Notes: generated by a model not told the origin, from the letters alone. A stretch of 7,611 nucleotides of DNA from Pelotomaculum sp. UBA3103 (GCA_002365855.1 DFAP01000105.1:1-7611); one strand, 5' to 3'; shown: positions 1 to 6,586, counted from the stretch's first letter. Numbers and translations: made by a program.

Positions 1-3000
1 CAGAAAGGCCAGACAGGACCGTGCGAGTTCTGCACCAACGACAAGCTATTGAAAGAAGACGGCTCTCCAGCGGGCGTGTACACCTGGGAGTTTCAGAACA
101 CACGAAATAATAGGTGGTATGACTGCCGCGACAGCGCTGTTTTATGGACCGACGGGCGCACGGTCCGCTTAGAGATTGCCACTGACATCACCGGCCGCAA
201 GCAGGCTGAGGAGGATTTGCAATGCCAGCTCGGGCTTGCAAAGATGGTGGCTGCAATATCAGCCCACTTTGCTAACATGCCAGAGGGGGAGCTCAGCAAA
301 GCAATTGATTACGCGCTTCAGCTCAGCGGGGAGTTCTTTAACGTGGGCCGTAGTTATGTATTCCAGTTTTCCACTGACGGTAATATCATGGACAACACTC
401 ACGAGTGGTGTGCCCCGGGGATTGGGCCCCAGATTGAAAACTTGCAGGGCATTGCTGCCGAAGCAATTCCCTGGTGGATGGAGAAGTTAAACAGATTTGA
501 AGCCATTAACGTTTATTGTGTTAAGGACATGCCGCTGTCTGCGGCAGCAGAAAAAGAGATACTGGAGTCTCAGTCCATACAATCAGTCTTAGTTGTTCCC
601 ATGGTTTTTGCAGATAGATTGACCGGTTTTATCGGCTTTGACTCTGTCGAAGACAAAAAACTGTGGAAAGAAGAACAAGTGACCATCCTAAGAGTCCTGG
701 CTGAAATCATTTCCAATGCACTGGTCAGGCAGCAGCGGGAAGAAAAAATCAAAACCATATCTGAAGAATACGAAAAAGTTTTTAATGGTACACAAGACAA
801 CATGTTCCTGGTGGAGGTGCTGGACGCTAACACCTTCAGGTTTGTCAGAAACAACCTTGCCCACGAGAAATCAACGGGGCTATTAAATTTAAGCGGTAAA
901 ACACCAGAGGAAGCTCTCGGAGAAGAAGCCGGCAGCTTGATTGCCTCAAACTATTCCCGCTGTATCCAGGCCGGGGTCCCCATTTCTTATGAAGAGACCC
1001 TTGTGCTGCCAGCAGGGGAGCATACTTGGGCGACAACGCTTACCCCGGTCTTTCAGAAGGAAAGAGTTGCGTATATAGTTGGCTCCGCCAGAGACATCAC
1101 CGAACGTAAAAAATCCGAGGAAGCCTTGCGGGAATCCGAGCAGCGCCTGGATGGGATCATCGAGTTTCTCCCCGATGCCACCTTTGTAATCGACCAAGAG
1201 GGTAAAGTGATCGCCTGGAACAGAGCTATAGAAAAAATGACAGGAGTGCCGGAGGCCGAGATGCTCGGTCGGGGTAACTACGAGTATGCCATCCCCTTCT
1301 ATGGCGAGCGCAGGCCGATCCTGATTGACTTGGCCCTTATGTCCGACAGCGAATTCGACCGGTTAAAAGATAAGTATAGCCGTATCCAGCGGGAAGGCGA
1401 TACACTTATCGGCAAAGTATATGTCCCCAAGACGTACGGCGGGAGAGGCGCCTACTTGTCGGCTACTGCCTCCAGACTGCGCGACACGTCAGGTAATATA
1501 ATCTGTGCCATAGAAACCATCCGCGACATTACTGAGCGCAAGCAGGCGGAAGTCCAGCTGCAAGCCAGCGAGGACCGGGCGCAGCGGCAACGCGCTGCCC
1601 TGGCAAAAATGTTTTTGGACGACGCGGTGGCTGCCGGGGACTTGTCGGCAGCGCTGTGGCAAGTCACAGAGACGCTGGCCGACACCATCGGAGTTGCCCG
1701 AGCCAGCATCTGGATGCTCTCAGAAGACAGTTCCCAACTGCGGTCCCTGACACTCTTAGATGCGAAGGAGAGAAATCGTTGCGAGGAGGAAACCTTGATA
1801 ACGAGCGATTTCCCCCGCTATATCGAGGCCATAAGGGCCGGGAGGGGAGCCTACGTCGAGCAGGCGCAAACCGACCCGCGCACCAGCGAATTGACCGAGA
1901 TTTACTTGAAACCACTCGGAATTACTTCGATGCTCGATTCCGGAATTAATATAGGTGGGAAGCTTGCGGGCGTAGTCTGCCTGGAGCATATCGGACAGCC
2001 TCGCCAGTGGCATGCCGACGAGGAGGCGTTTGCCACCACAGCAGCGGCTATTGTGGCGCAGATTCTAACCAATGCCGATCGCAAGCAGGCCGAAAATGCG
2101 CTGCGGGAGAGCGAGGAGCGGCACCGTCTGATGGTCGAGAACACTCACGATATTATCTACTCGCTTAACGCGGATGGGGTCTTTACCTTTGTTTCCCCAG
2201 CCTGGAAAAGGGTTGTGGGGCACGAGGTGGAGGAGGTGCTGGGGCAGTCTTTCCATTCTTTCGTGCACCCGGAAGACGTCCCGGTATGTGAGGCTCTCCT
2301 GCAGAAAATTATCGAGACGGGAGAGGGGCTGTCCGAAGTGGGGTACCGCGTCAGGCGGGCTGACGGTGTCTACCGCTGGCACACTACCAATGCCACACCG
2401 CTGCTTGACGAAAATGGTTCTTTTGTTTCCATGGTCGGAGTGGCCCACGACACCACCGACCGTAAACAAGTTGAAGATAGGATTCGCTATATCAGCTTCC
2501 ATGACAGCCTTACGCGGCTCTTTAACAGAACCTTCCTGGAAGAAGAGATGAAGAGGCTGAACACAGAAAGGCAGCTGCCCATCAGCATCATCATGGCTGA
2601 CTTGAACGGCCTTAAACTGGTTAACGATACTTACGGACACTGTATGGGAGACGAAATGCTTCGGTGCTCAGCAAACATCTTAAGGAAATCCTGCCGGAAA
2701 GAGGATATCATTGCCCGCTGGGGCGGTGATGAGTTTATAATCCTTCTGCCCCAAACTACAAAAAGAGAAGCAGAAGTCATATGCAAAAGAATAAATGATC
2801 AGTGCCGCCATGCTTATGTGAGTGATGTACCTATCTCAATAGCTTTGGGTGTGGCGACCAAAAACAATGCAGAAAAAAACCTGGTAGATATCTTGAAAGA
2901 AGCTGAAAACAATATGTACAAGCAAAAGCTTACAGAAAGCCGGAGCATAAGGAGTGGTGTGCTGAATGCTTTACTTAAGACTCTTGCGGCTAAGAGTTAT

Positions 3001-3516
3001 GAAACAGAGGAGCACGCCAGGCGCATGTTGTTTGTTTCTCAAAAAATTGGTGAAAAGATAGGTCTTTCTGATTATGACCTTAATAGATTAAGCTTGCTGG
3101 TTAATTTGCATGATATAGGAAAGATAAACATTTCCGAGGAAATATTAACTAAAAGAGGCTCTTTGACTACAGAGGAATGGGAGATAATAAAGAAACATCC
3201 GGAAATAGGATTCAGGATTACACGAGCCACGGAAGAGTTTGCTCATATTGCTGAAGATATTTTAGCCCATCATGAACGATGGGACGGTTCGGGGTACCCG
3301 CGAGGTTTAAAAAGAGAAGATATACCTTTACTGGCCCGAATTGTAGCTATTGCTGACGCTTACGAGGTAATGTCTAACGGGAGGCCATATAAACTACCTT
3401 TATCTAAAGAAGAGATAATAACTGAATACAAAAGCTGCTCTGGAACTCATTTTGACCCTGAATTAGTAGATGTTTTTTTATTAATTTATTATGAGCTGGA
3501 ATTGAAGCATCTTTAA
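1..3516 (+). CDS. Multi-sensor PAS/GAF protein with GGDEF and HD-GYP output domains (5' end outside window)
   Basis: Predicted cyclic-di-GMP turnover protein: GGDEF domains make c-di-GMP from GTP and HD-GYP domains hydrolyse it. The frame is open to base 1, so the N-terminus is missing; TTG 49 lies inside a PAS domain and is not a convincing start. At least 1171 residues are visible. Order by base position: C-terminal part of a PAS domain (1-213, with a CEFC cysteine pair), GAF (about 217-740), PAS (about 763-1110), PAS (about 1117-1545), GAF (about 1600-2075), PAS (about 2095-2470), GGDEF (about 2480-2930), HD-GYP (about 2950-3510). Modules are joined by DIT-E/G-RKQAEE-type linkers. GGDEF is intact (2722-2736) and carries an RKED inhibitory I-site (2695-2706). 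HD-GYP has HDIGK (3109-3123) and HHERWDGSGYP (3268-3300). No membrane segment is visible in this part, so it is probably cytosolic unless the missing N-terminus is anchored. GC content falls sharply in the output domains. The signal sensed is unknown. Confidence 0.93.
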   Translation, partial: QKGQTGPCEFCTNDKLLKEDGSPAGVYTWEFQNTRNNRWYDCRDSAVLWTDGRTVRLEIATDITGRKQAEEDLQCQLGLAKMVAAISAHFANMPEGELSKAIDYALQLSGEFFNVGRSYVFQFSTDGNIMDNTHEWCAPGIGPQIENLQGIAAEAIPWWMEKLNRFEAINVYCVKDMPLSAAAEKEILESQSIQSVLVVPMVFADRLTGFIGFDSVEDKKLWKEEQVTILRVLAEIISNALVRQQREEKIKTISEEYEKVFNGTQDNMFLVEVLDANTFRFVRNNLAHEKSTGLLNLSGKTPEEALGEEAGSLIASNYSRCIQAGVPISYEETLVLPAGEHTWATTLTPVFQKERVAYIVGSARDITERKKSEEALRESEQRLDGIIEFLPDATFVIDQEGKVIAWNRAIEKMTGVPEAEMLGRGNYEYAIPFYGERRPILIDLALMSDSEFDRLKDKYSRIQREGDTLIGKVYVPKTYGGRGAYLSATASRLRDTSGNIICAIETIRDITERKQAEVQLQASEDRAQRQRAALAKMFLDDAVAAGDLSAALWQVTETLADTIGVARASIWMLSEDSSQLRSLTLLDAKERNRCEEETLITSDFPRYIEAIRAGRGAYVEQAQTDPRTSELTEIYLKPLGITSMLDSGINIGGKLAGVVCLEHIGQPRQWHADEEAFATTAAAIVAQILTNADRKQAENALRESEERHRLMVENTHDIIYSLNADGVFTFVSPAWKRVVGHEVEEVLGQSFHSFVHPEDVPVCEALLQKIIETGEGLSEVGYRVRRADGVYRWHTTNATPLLDENGSFVSMVGVAHDTTDRKQVEDRIRYISFHDSLTRLFNRTFLEEEMKRLNTERQLPISIIMADLNGLKLVNDTYGHCMGDEMLRCSANILRKSCRKEDIIARWGGDEFIILLPQTTKREAEVICKRINDQCRHAYVSDVPISIALGVATKNNAEKNLVDILKEAENNMYKQKLTESRSIRSGVLNALLKTLAAKSYETEEHARRMLFVSQKIGEKIGLSDYDLNRLSLLVNLHDIGKINISEEILTKRGSLTTEEWEIIKKHPEIGFRITRATEEFAHIAEDILAHHERWDGSGYPRGLKREDIPLLARIVAIADAYEVMSNGRPYKLPLSKEEIITEYKSCSGTHFDPELVDVFLLIYYELELKHL

Positions 3517-3521
3517 AAGAT

Positions 3522-3544
3522 AAGGAGCAGGCAAACTGCTCCTT
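3522..3544 (+). terminator. Rho-independent terminator after the c-di-GMP gene
   Basis: A perfect 9-bp stem, AAGGAGCAG pairing with CTGCTCCTT, has a 5-base loop (GCAAA) and begins 6 bases after the TAA stop at 3514-3516. The U-tract is short (TTTCT), so termination may be incomplete. The position suits the end of the upstream transcription unit. Confidence 0.75.
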
Positions 3545-3570
3545 TCTAGATATAATACAAATAATAAAAA

Positions 3571-3660
3571 GCCAATGGTCGCCATGTAAGTTGCTAGCTT
3601 CTTCTTCCGGCGGCTCGACCACCTTGCCTCAGATCCGCCAAAACCGGCCTACGGTTGTAT
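3571..3660. other. Unexplained GC-rich patch in an AT-rich intergenic region
   Basis: These 90 bases are about 57% GC by hand count, while the sequence on both sides (3547-3570 and 3661-3690) is mostly A and T. No convincing open frame, tRNA-like fold or terminator is seen. Small inverted elements are present, such as AACCG-GCCTA-CGGTT at its right end, next to the L25 promoter. It could be a remnant of a mobile element or lost gene, or part of a leader. No function is assigned. Confidence 0.3.
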
Positions 3661-3683
3661 GTTCGTTAGTTTTAATATATAAT
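3655..3683 (+). promoter_or_regulatory. Sigma-A-type promoter for L25
   Basis: TTGTAT (3655-3660) and a perfect TATAAT (3678-3683) are separated by 17 bases. Transcription would begin near 3690, giving a leader of about 75 bases to the ATG at 3766. It is the best -35/-10 pair seen in the window and lies just upstream of the L25 gene. Confidence 0.6.
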
Positions 3684-3746
3684 TTCATTAGTAAAGGATG
3701 GTTTTACAGGATAAAAGAAGCGTATGCTAAATCAAAACAATGAAAA

Positions 3747-3751
3747 AGGAG
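3747..3751 (+). promoter_or_regulatory. Ribosome binding site that decides the L25 start
   Basis: AGGAG sits inside AAAAAGGAGAT and is the only strong Shine-Dalgarno match before the gene. It is 14 bases from ATG 3766, which is long but usable, and it lies inside the frame if ATG 3724 is used. ATG 3724 has only the weak AAAAGAAG upstream. Confidence 0.5.
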
Positions 3752-3765
3752 ATAGCGAAAAACAA

Positions 3766-4389
3766 ATGAATACAGAGTTAAATGCAGAAGTAAGATTGGG
3801 AAGAAACAAGCGCCACAAAAACGACTTGCTTAAAAAGGGTTTTATCCCGGCGGTGATCTACGGGAAAAACATGGACAGCTTTGCCGTTTCGGTTAACACC
3901 AACGAACTAAAAAAGATTTTGGAGCAAGCCGGCTCAAATGCCCTGATTCATATGAAAATAAGCCAAGACGGAGAAACCAAGGACCACCAAGTGCTGGTTA
4001 AATCGGTTCAGCACGAACCGGTGAGCCGTACCTTGATTCACGCCGATTTTCATCAGGTTTCATTAAAAGATAAGGTGAATGCCACTGTTAACATCCACCT
4101 CGATGGATCCGCCCCGGGGGTTGCCAAAGGCGGCATCCTGACCCAGCAAATATGGAGGTTAGAGGTAGAATGTCTCGCCTCAAGCATTCCCGATGCGATT
4201 ACAGTGGATATTTCCTGCTTGGATATAGGAGATGAAATATGCTTAGGGGACCTGGTTTTACCTCCCGGCGTTAAAGCAATCGGAGACGTGCAAGCTTACG
4301 TGGTTGCCATCACTGCACAATCAAACGAAACTGATTTACCCGCCAAGGAGGAAATACCCATAGGCCAAGTAGCAGGGGAAGAGGTTTAA
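3766..4389 (+). CDS. rplY: 50S ribosomal protein L25, CTC/TL5 long form
   Basis: Ribosomal protein L25 of the general-stress-protein CTC type, which binds 5S rRNA in the central protuberance of the large subunit. From ATG 3766 it has 207 residues, the normal two-domain size. The N-terminal 5S-binding barrel (about residues 5-95) has the basic stretch GRNKRHKNDLLKKG and the family motif IPAVIYGK (27-34), and it ends near HADFHQV (92-98). The C-terminal TL5-like beta domain covers about 100-190, followed by an acidic tail ending GEEV. ATG 3766 is chosen because family members begin only a few residues before the LNAEVR-like strand and because AGGAG lies upstream. The in-frame ATG 3724 would add 14 polar residues and remains possible. 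It has its own promoter and ends at a bidirectional terminator, so it is probably monocistronic. The pth gene that often follows it in Firmicutes is absent here. Confidence 0.93.
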   Translation: MNTELNAEVRLGRNKRHKNDLLKKGFIPAVIYGKNMDSFAVSVNTNELKKILEQAGSNALIHMKISQDGETKDHQVLVKSVQHEPVSRTLIHADFHQVSLKDKVNATVNIHLDGSAPGVAKGGILTQQIWRLEVECLASSIPDAITVDISCLDIGDEICLGDLVLPPGVKAIGDVQAYVVAITAQSNETDLPAKEEIPIGQVAGEEV

Positions 4390-4499
4390 ATAATCTGACT
4401 GGCGCTTTTCCTCGCTATTATGCGCAGGCGCGCGGTTTTACGGAAGGAGAGCAGGTAACTGCTTTAATTAAAGCTATTAATGTGGTTTTTGTTAAATGA
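4383..4499 (+). other. Possible coding remnant between L25 and the terminator
   Basis: A frame different from that of L25 is open from 4335 to the TGA at 4497-4499. From about 4383 it reads like protein: TGAFPRYYAQARGF is followed by TEGEQVTALIKAINVVF, a plausible amphipathic helix. There is no good start codon with a ribosome binding site. I do not recognise the family. It may be the tail of a lost gene or chance. Confidence 0.2.
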
Positions 4500-4522
4500 C
4501 TTTTGGCTAATAACAAATGGGA

Positions 4523-4564
4523 CAGGTAAAGGCCGGGGAGATTATCTCCCCGGCCTTTTACCTG
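4523..4564. terminator. Strong bidirectional terminator between converging genes
   Basis: GGCCGGGGAGA (4531-4541) pairs with TCTCCCCGGCC (4545-4555) around a 3-base loop. The stem extends through AAA/TTT and, past one bulged T, through CAGGT/ACCTG. The A and T runs flanking the GC core allow it to act on both strands. It lies between L25 (+) and the tusA-like gene (-), whose stop codon is 5 bases beyond. Confidence 0.9.
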
Positions 4565-4569
4565 CTAGC

Positions 4570-4782
4570 TTATTTATTTAGAGTCAATAAAAACTCTTCC
4601 CCGTCCTGCTCAAATGATACACTCCATTTTTGACTTTTGGCAAGCCGAATGATATTTTCTCTGGCTGCGGCATTGTCTACCAGCACCTGAAGGGTGCCGC
4701 TGCCCGTTCTGTCCATTTCCCTTTTGGTAATAAGAACTGGTTCGGGGCAAAGGAGGCCACGCGCGTCTTTAATTTCTCCCAC
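4570..4782 (-). CDS. TusA/SirA-family sulfur (or selenium) carrier protein, partner of YedE
   Basis: Small soluble protein of 70 residues, the usual size for a single TusA domain. It has the family signature DARGLLCPEP, with the predicted persulfide-carrying cysteine at residue 12 in a CPxP motif at the start of the first helix. A DNAAARENIIRLAKSQ segment follows, as in TusA, YeeD and the N-terminal half of YedF. Members accept and hand on sulfur, or possibly selenium, as a persulfide. It lacks the C-terminal extension of full-length YedF. The start is GTG at 4782-4780, preceded on the minus strand by AGGGGG (4797-4792) with 9 bases between. The start lies inside the end of yedE (14-base overlap), so translation is probably coupled. 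In E. coli a YeeE-type transporter and a TusA-like protein, YeeD, cooperate in thiosulfate uptake. The same partnership is inferred here, with the substrate uncertain. Confidence 0.9.
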   Translation of the reverse strand: MGEIKDARGLLCPEPVLITKREMDRTGSGTLQVLVDNAAARENIIRLAKSQKWSVSFEQDGEEFLLTLNK

Positions 4783-5851
4783 TAGTCACCACCCCCTGCT
4801 GCGCAGAAACTATTCTGGAATTAAACATTGCTACCAGTAAAGCTACAACCAGGCCTATTACTACAACCCACTGGCCTGCAGCGGGCACGCCTTTGGGGCT
4901 GGCTGCAAGGCCGAAGTTATGAGCGAAGGCAGCACCGACAATCAGGCCTATTACGGTGATTGCAGAGTCAGTATTTCCTTCCGATGCTGAAACCAACTGC
5001 CTCAGCGGGCACCCCCCCAGGAGCAAAGCAGTAAAGCCCGCGAGGGTCATGCCGAGAAAATTCCACAGGCCATCACTGTGTGCGATAGGCTGGTCTTCAA
5101 AACCTAGCTTGAAGCTTCCCAGGGCTAAATTACCAGCCATGGCCACCAAAAAAATGGCGATGAACCCGTATAAAAGGTAGTTGTCGCGAAACATAAAAAA
5201 GTCCCTGAACCCGCCTACCAGGCAGAGGCGGGTGCGCTGTGCAAGTACACCGAAGATCAGGCCTGCAGCCAAAGAGACGCCAACAGCCGCGTGCATGGAG
5301 CCCGGTCCCTGTTCGCTGAAAAAGATAAACGCGGGCTTTGCCAGCAGTAAAATAAGTAAAGTAACTATAATAGCCGGAAAGATATAACCGTTTGATTTGT
5401 TCTGGGCGACCGCCCTGCCAAGCGTGAAGCCCTTGTTTAAAAAAGCAATTCCGATTGCTACTCCTGCTATAAGACCGGCTAGACCTACCAGGGCATTCAT
5501 GTCACCAGCTGCAAGACGCAGGATCATGCGCAGGGGGCAGCCCAGGAAGACGAGCATGCCAAACATGGCGAAGAAAGCCAGAATAAATCTTGTCAGTGTG
5601 CTGGACCCGCCTCGCGCCCGAAAGTCCTTTGCAAATAGTGAAGTCGCGAATGCTCCGATTACCAGGCCCAGGATCTCCGGCCTGATATACTGGACCACGT
5701 TGGCCCTGTGCAGGCCGAGTCCACCTGAAATGTCGCGCAAGAAGCACGCGATGCAGATGCCCATGTTGGCAGGGTTGCCCAATTTGACAAGCGCTATAGC
5801 AAGCGCGCCGACTACAACGCCGGCTATTGTTATCAGTGCTTTTTGGTTCAA
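4769..5851 (-). CDS. yedE: YeeE/YedE-family membrane transporter, putative selenium or thiosulfate carrier
   Basis: Integral membrane protein of 360 residues made almost wholly of hydrophobic segments, about ten by eye. It has two related halves. The first has GICIACFLRD (C33, C36) and LGCPLR (C105). The second has TRLCLVGGFRD (C210) and GGCPLR (C281). Conserved cysteines of this kind pass thiosulfate through YeeE (TsuA). The segment from GNPANMG through IRPEILG to RARGGSS resembles the selenium-associated YedE subfamily as I recall it, so a selenium species is a serious alternative substrate. The start is TTG 5851-5849 with AAAGGG on the minus strand (5867-5862), 10 bases upstream. A TTG at 5861 is in another frame and gives no family match. 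It is the first gene of an operon with the overlapping tusA-like gene. A run of seven G (minus strand, 5018-5012) occurs at the GGCPLR motif. Confidence 0.93.
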   Translation of the reverse strand: MNQKALITIAGVVVGALAIALVKLGNPANMGICIACFLRDISGGLGLHRANVVQYIRPEILGLVIGAFATSLFAKDFRARGGSSTLTRFILAFFAMFGMLVFLGCPLRMILRLAAGDMNALVGLAGLIAGVAIGIAFLNKGFTLGRAVAQNKSNGYIFPAIIVTLLILLLAKPAFIFFSEQGPGSMHAAVGVSLAAGLIFGVLAQRTRLCLVGGFRDFFMFRDNYLLYGFIAIFLVAMAGNLALGSFKLGFEDQPIAHSDGLWNFLGMTLAGFTALLLGGCPLRQLVSASEGNTDSAITVIGLIVGAAFAHNFGLAASPKGVPAAGQWVVVIGLVVALLVAMFNSRIVSAQQGVVTSGRN

Positions 5852-5923
5852 TAAGTATCAACCCTTTCTTTATATTTTATTTACTCTATTCGTGCTATGT
5901 CATGGTATTCCTTTATATATACT

Positions 5924-5953
5924 ATTTAATTTATTTATTGTGCGTTAACTCAA
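5924..5953 (-). promoter_or_regulatory. Candidate promoter for yedE-tusA-like operon
   Basis: On the minus strand TTGAGT (5953-5948) and TAAATA (5929-5924) are 18 bases apart, about 70 bases before the TTG start. The region is very AT-rich, so other -10-like hexamers exist, including TATAAA at 5917-5912. The exact site is uncertain. Confidence 0.35.
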
Positions 5954-5975
5954 TCATAAGAAAACTTTGTCGTGC

Positions 5976-5995
5976 AAATAAACTCGAGTTGATTT
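5976..5995. promoter_or_regulatory. Imperfect 20-base dyad between divergent operons, possible operator
   Basis: A perfect 10-base palindrome, AACTCGAGTT (5981-5990), is flanked by AAAT on the left and ATTT on the right, with one non-pairing position on each side. It lies between the candidate promoters of the two divergent operons. That would suit a dimeric regulator controlling one or both sides. I do not recognise it as the site of any known regulator. Confidence 0.3.
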
Positions 5996-6065
5996 ATGTC
6001 TGGATATATCTCTCTGGCAATTAAAAGAACATGTTATTACACCATAGATTGCTAGCAAAAAGTAC

Positions 6066-6094
6066 TTAAAAAACAAGCCGGCAGGATGTATAAT
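6066..6094 (+). promoter_or_regulatory. Candidate promoter for the scaffold-MOSC operon
   Basis: TTAAAA (6066-6071) and a perfect TATAAT (6089-6094) are 17 bases apart. Transcription would start near 6101, after the ATG at 6086. This agrees with TTG 6152 being the real start and leaves a leader of about 50 bases. Confidence 0.5.
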
Positions 6095-6137
6095 AAAAAC
6101 ATTGTAATGACAAGCCATATTTTATCTTTACTAATTG

Positions 6138-6143
6138 AAGGGG
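6138..6143 (+). promoter_or_regulatory. Ribosome binding site that decides the start of the first scaffold gene
   Basis: AAGGGG is followed after 8 bases by TTG 6152. The second paralog has the matching arrangement, AAAGGGG (6616-6622) and 7 bases to TTG 6630. Both starts continue TTGGACGA. Confidence 0.8.
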
Positions 6144-6151
6144 TGGGTGAC

Positions 6152-6586
6152 TTGGACGAGAAGGTTGAAAAAAAATATATCCTCAATATGATGGGCAAAT
6201 ATAGTGACATGGCGATAGATCATGCCAGAAACCCGCGCAATGTGGGCAACATCCCCAAATGCGACGGATTCGGCCAGGAAGAAGGAGAATGCGGGGATAC
6301 TATGGCTATCTGGATCAGCGTCAAGAATGACCGGGTCATCAACGCTACTTTTTGGACTGACGGCTGCGGCACATCGATTGCCTGCGGAAGTATGGTTACG
6401 GAACTCGTCATGGACCGTTCAATTGGCGAAGCGCACCAGTTCACTCCCGAAGATGTTTTGGACGCCTTAGGCGGGCTGCCGGAGGACCATGAACATTGCG
6501 CCACCCTGGCCGTCAATGCTTTACAAAAAGCGCTGCAAGATCATAAGGAACTACAAAAATTCCCCTGGAAAAAGCTCTACCAGTGA
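6152..6586 (+). CDS. IscU/NifU-like iron-sulfur cluster scaffold protein, copy 1
   Basis: Cytosolic scaffold on which iron-sulfur clusters are assembled before transfer to target proteins. It has 144 residues from TTG 6152. Family landmarks are NPRNVG (27-32), GECGD with ligands C47 and D49, TDGCG with C72, and EHCA with C116. These match the three cysteines and aspartate of IscU. There is an additional C78 in IACGSM, where E. coli IscU has serine. The LPPVK chaperone-binding motif of IscU is replaced by LPEDH (109-113), so HscA-type handling is unlikely. An in-frame ATG at 6086 would add 22 residues, but it has no counterpart in copy 2, no good ribosome binding site, and lies at the predicted promoter. 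The gene is followed 43 bases later by copy 2. No cysteine desulfurase is next to it. A role in delivering clusters, or sulfur or selenium, in the YedE/TusA context is inference. Confidence 0.92.
   Translation: MDEKVEKKYILNMMGKYSDMAIDHARNPRNVGNIPKCDGFGQEEGECGDTMAIWISVKNDRVINATFWTDGCGTSIACGSMVTELVMDRSIGEAHQFTPEDVLDALGGLPEDHEHCATLAVNALQKALQDHKELQKFPWKKLYQ

Noticed and set aside
2065..2640. 191-residue open frame on the minus strand
   Set aside because: It lies wholly inside the well-supported PAS/GGDEF coding sequence. It arises from codon bias on the opposite strand and shows no recognisable domain.
3404..3622. 72-residue minus-strand frame overlapping the end of the signalling gene
   Set aside because: It runs through the terminator hairpin and antisense to the conserved HD-GYP C-terminus, without a ribosome binding site or family match.
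4497..4564. TGA followed by a strong hairpin, considered as a selenocysteine codon with a SECIS element
   Set aside because: Bacterial SECIS elements follow the UGA directly. This hairpin begins more than 20 bases later and has the form of a bidirectional terminator, and the frame has no real start.
5397..5948. 183-residue plus-strand frame opposite yedE
   Set aside because: It is antisense to the clear membrane protein yedE. Its proline- and arginine-rich composition is typical of shadow translation.
5827..6024. 65-residue hydrophobic plus-strand frame in the divergent region
   Set aside because: Its sequence rich in Ile, Tyr and Leu is what any AT-rich DNA gives. It has no ribosome binding site and overlaps the yedE start and both regulatory regions.
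3593..6056. GCTAGC in three intergenic regions
   Set aside because: A six-base site is expected about twice in a sequence of this length, and the flanks do not match beyond a few bases.
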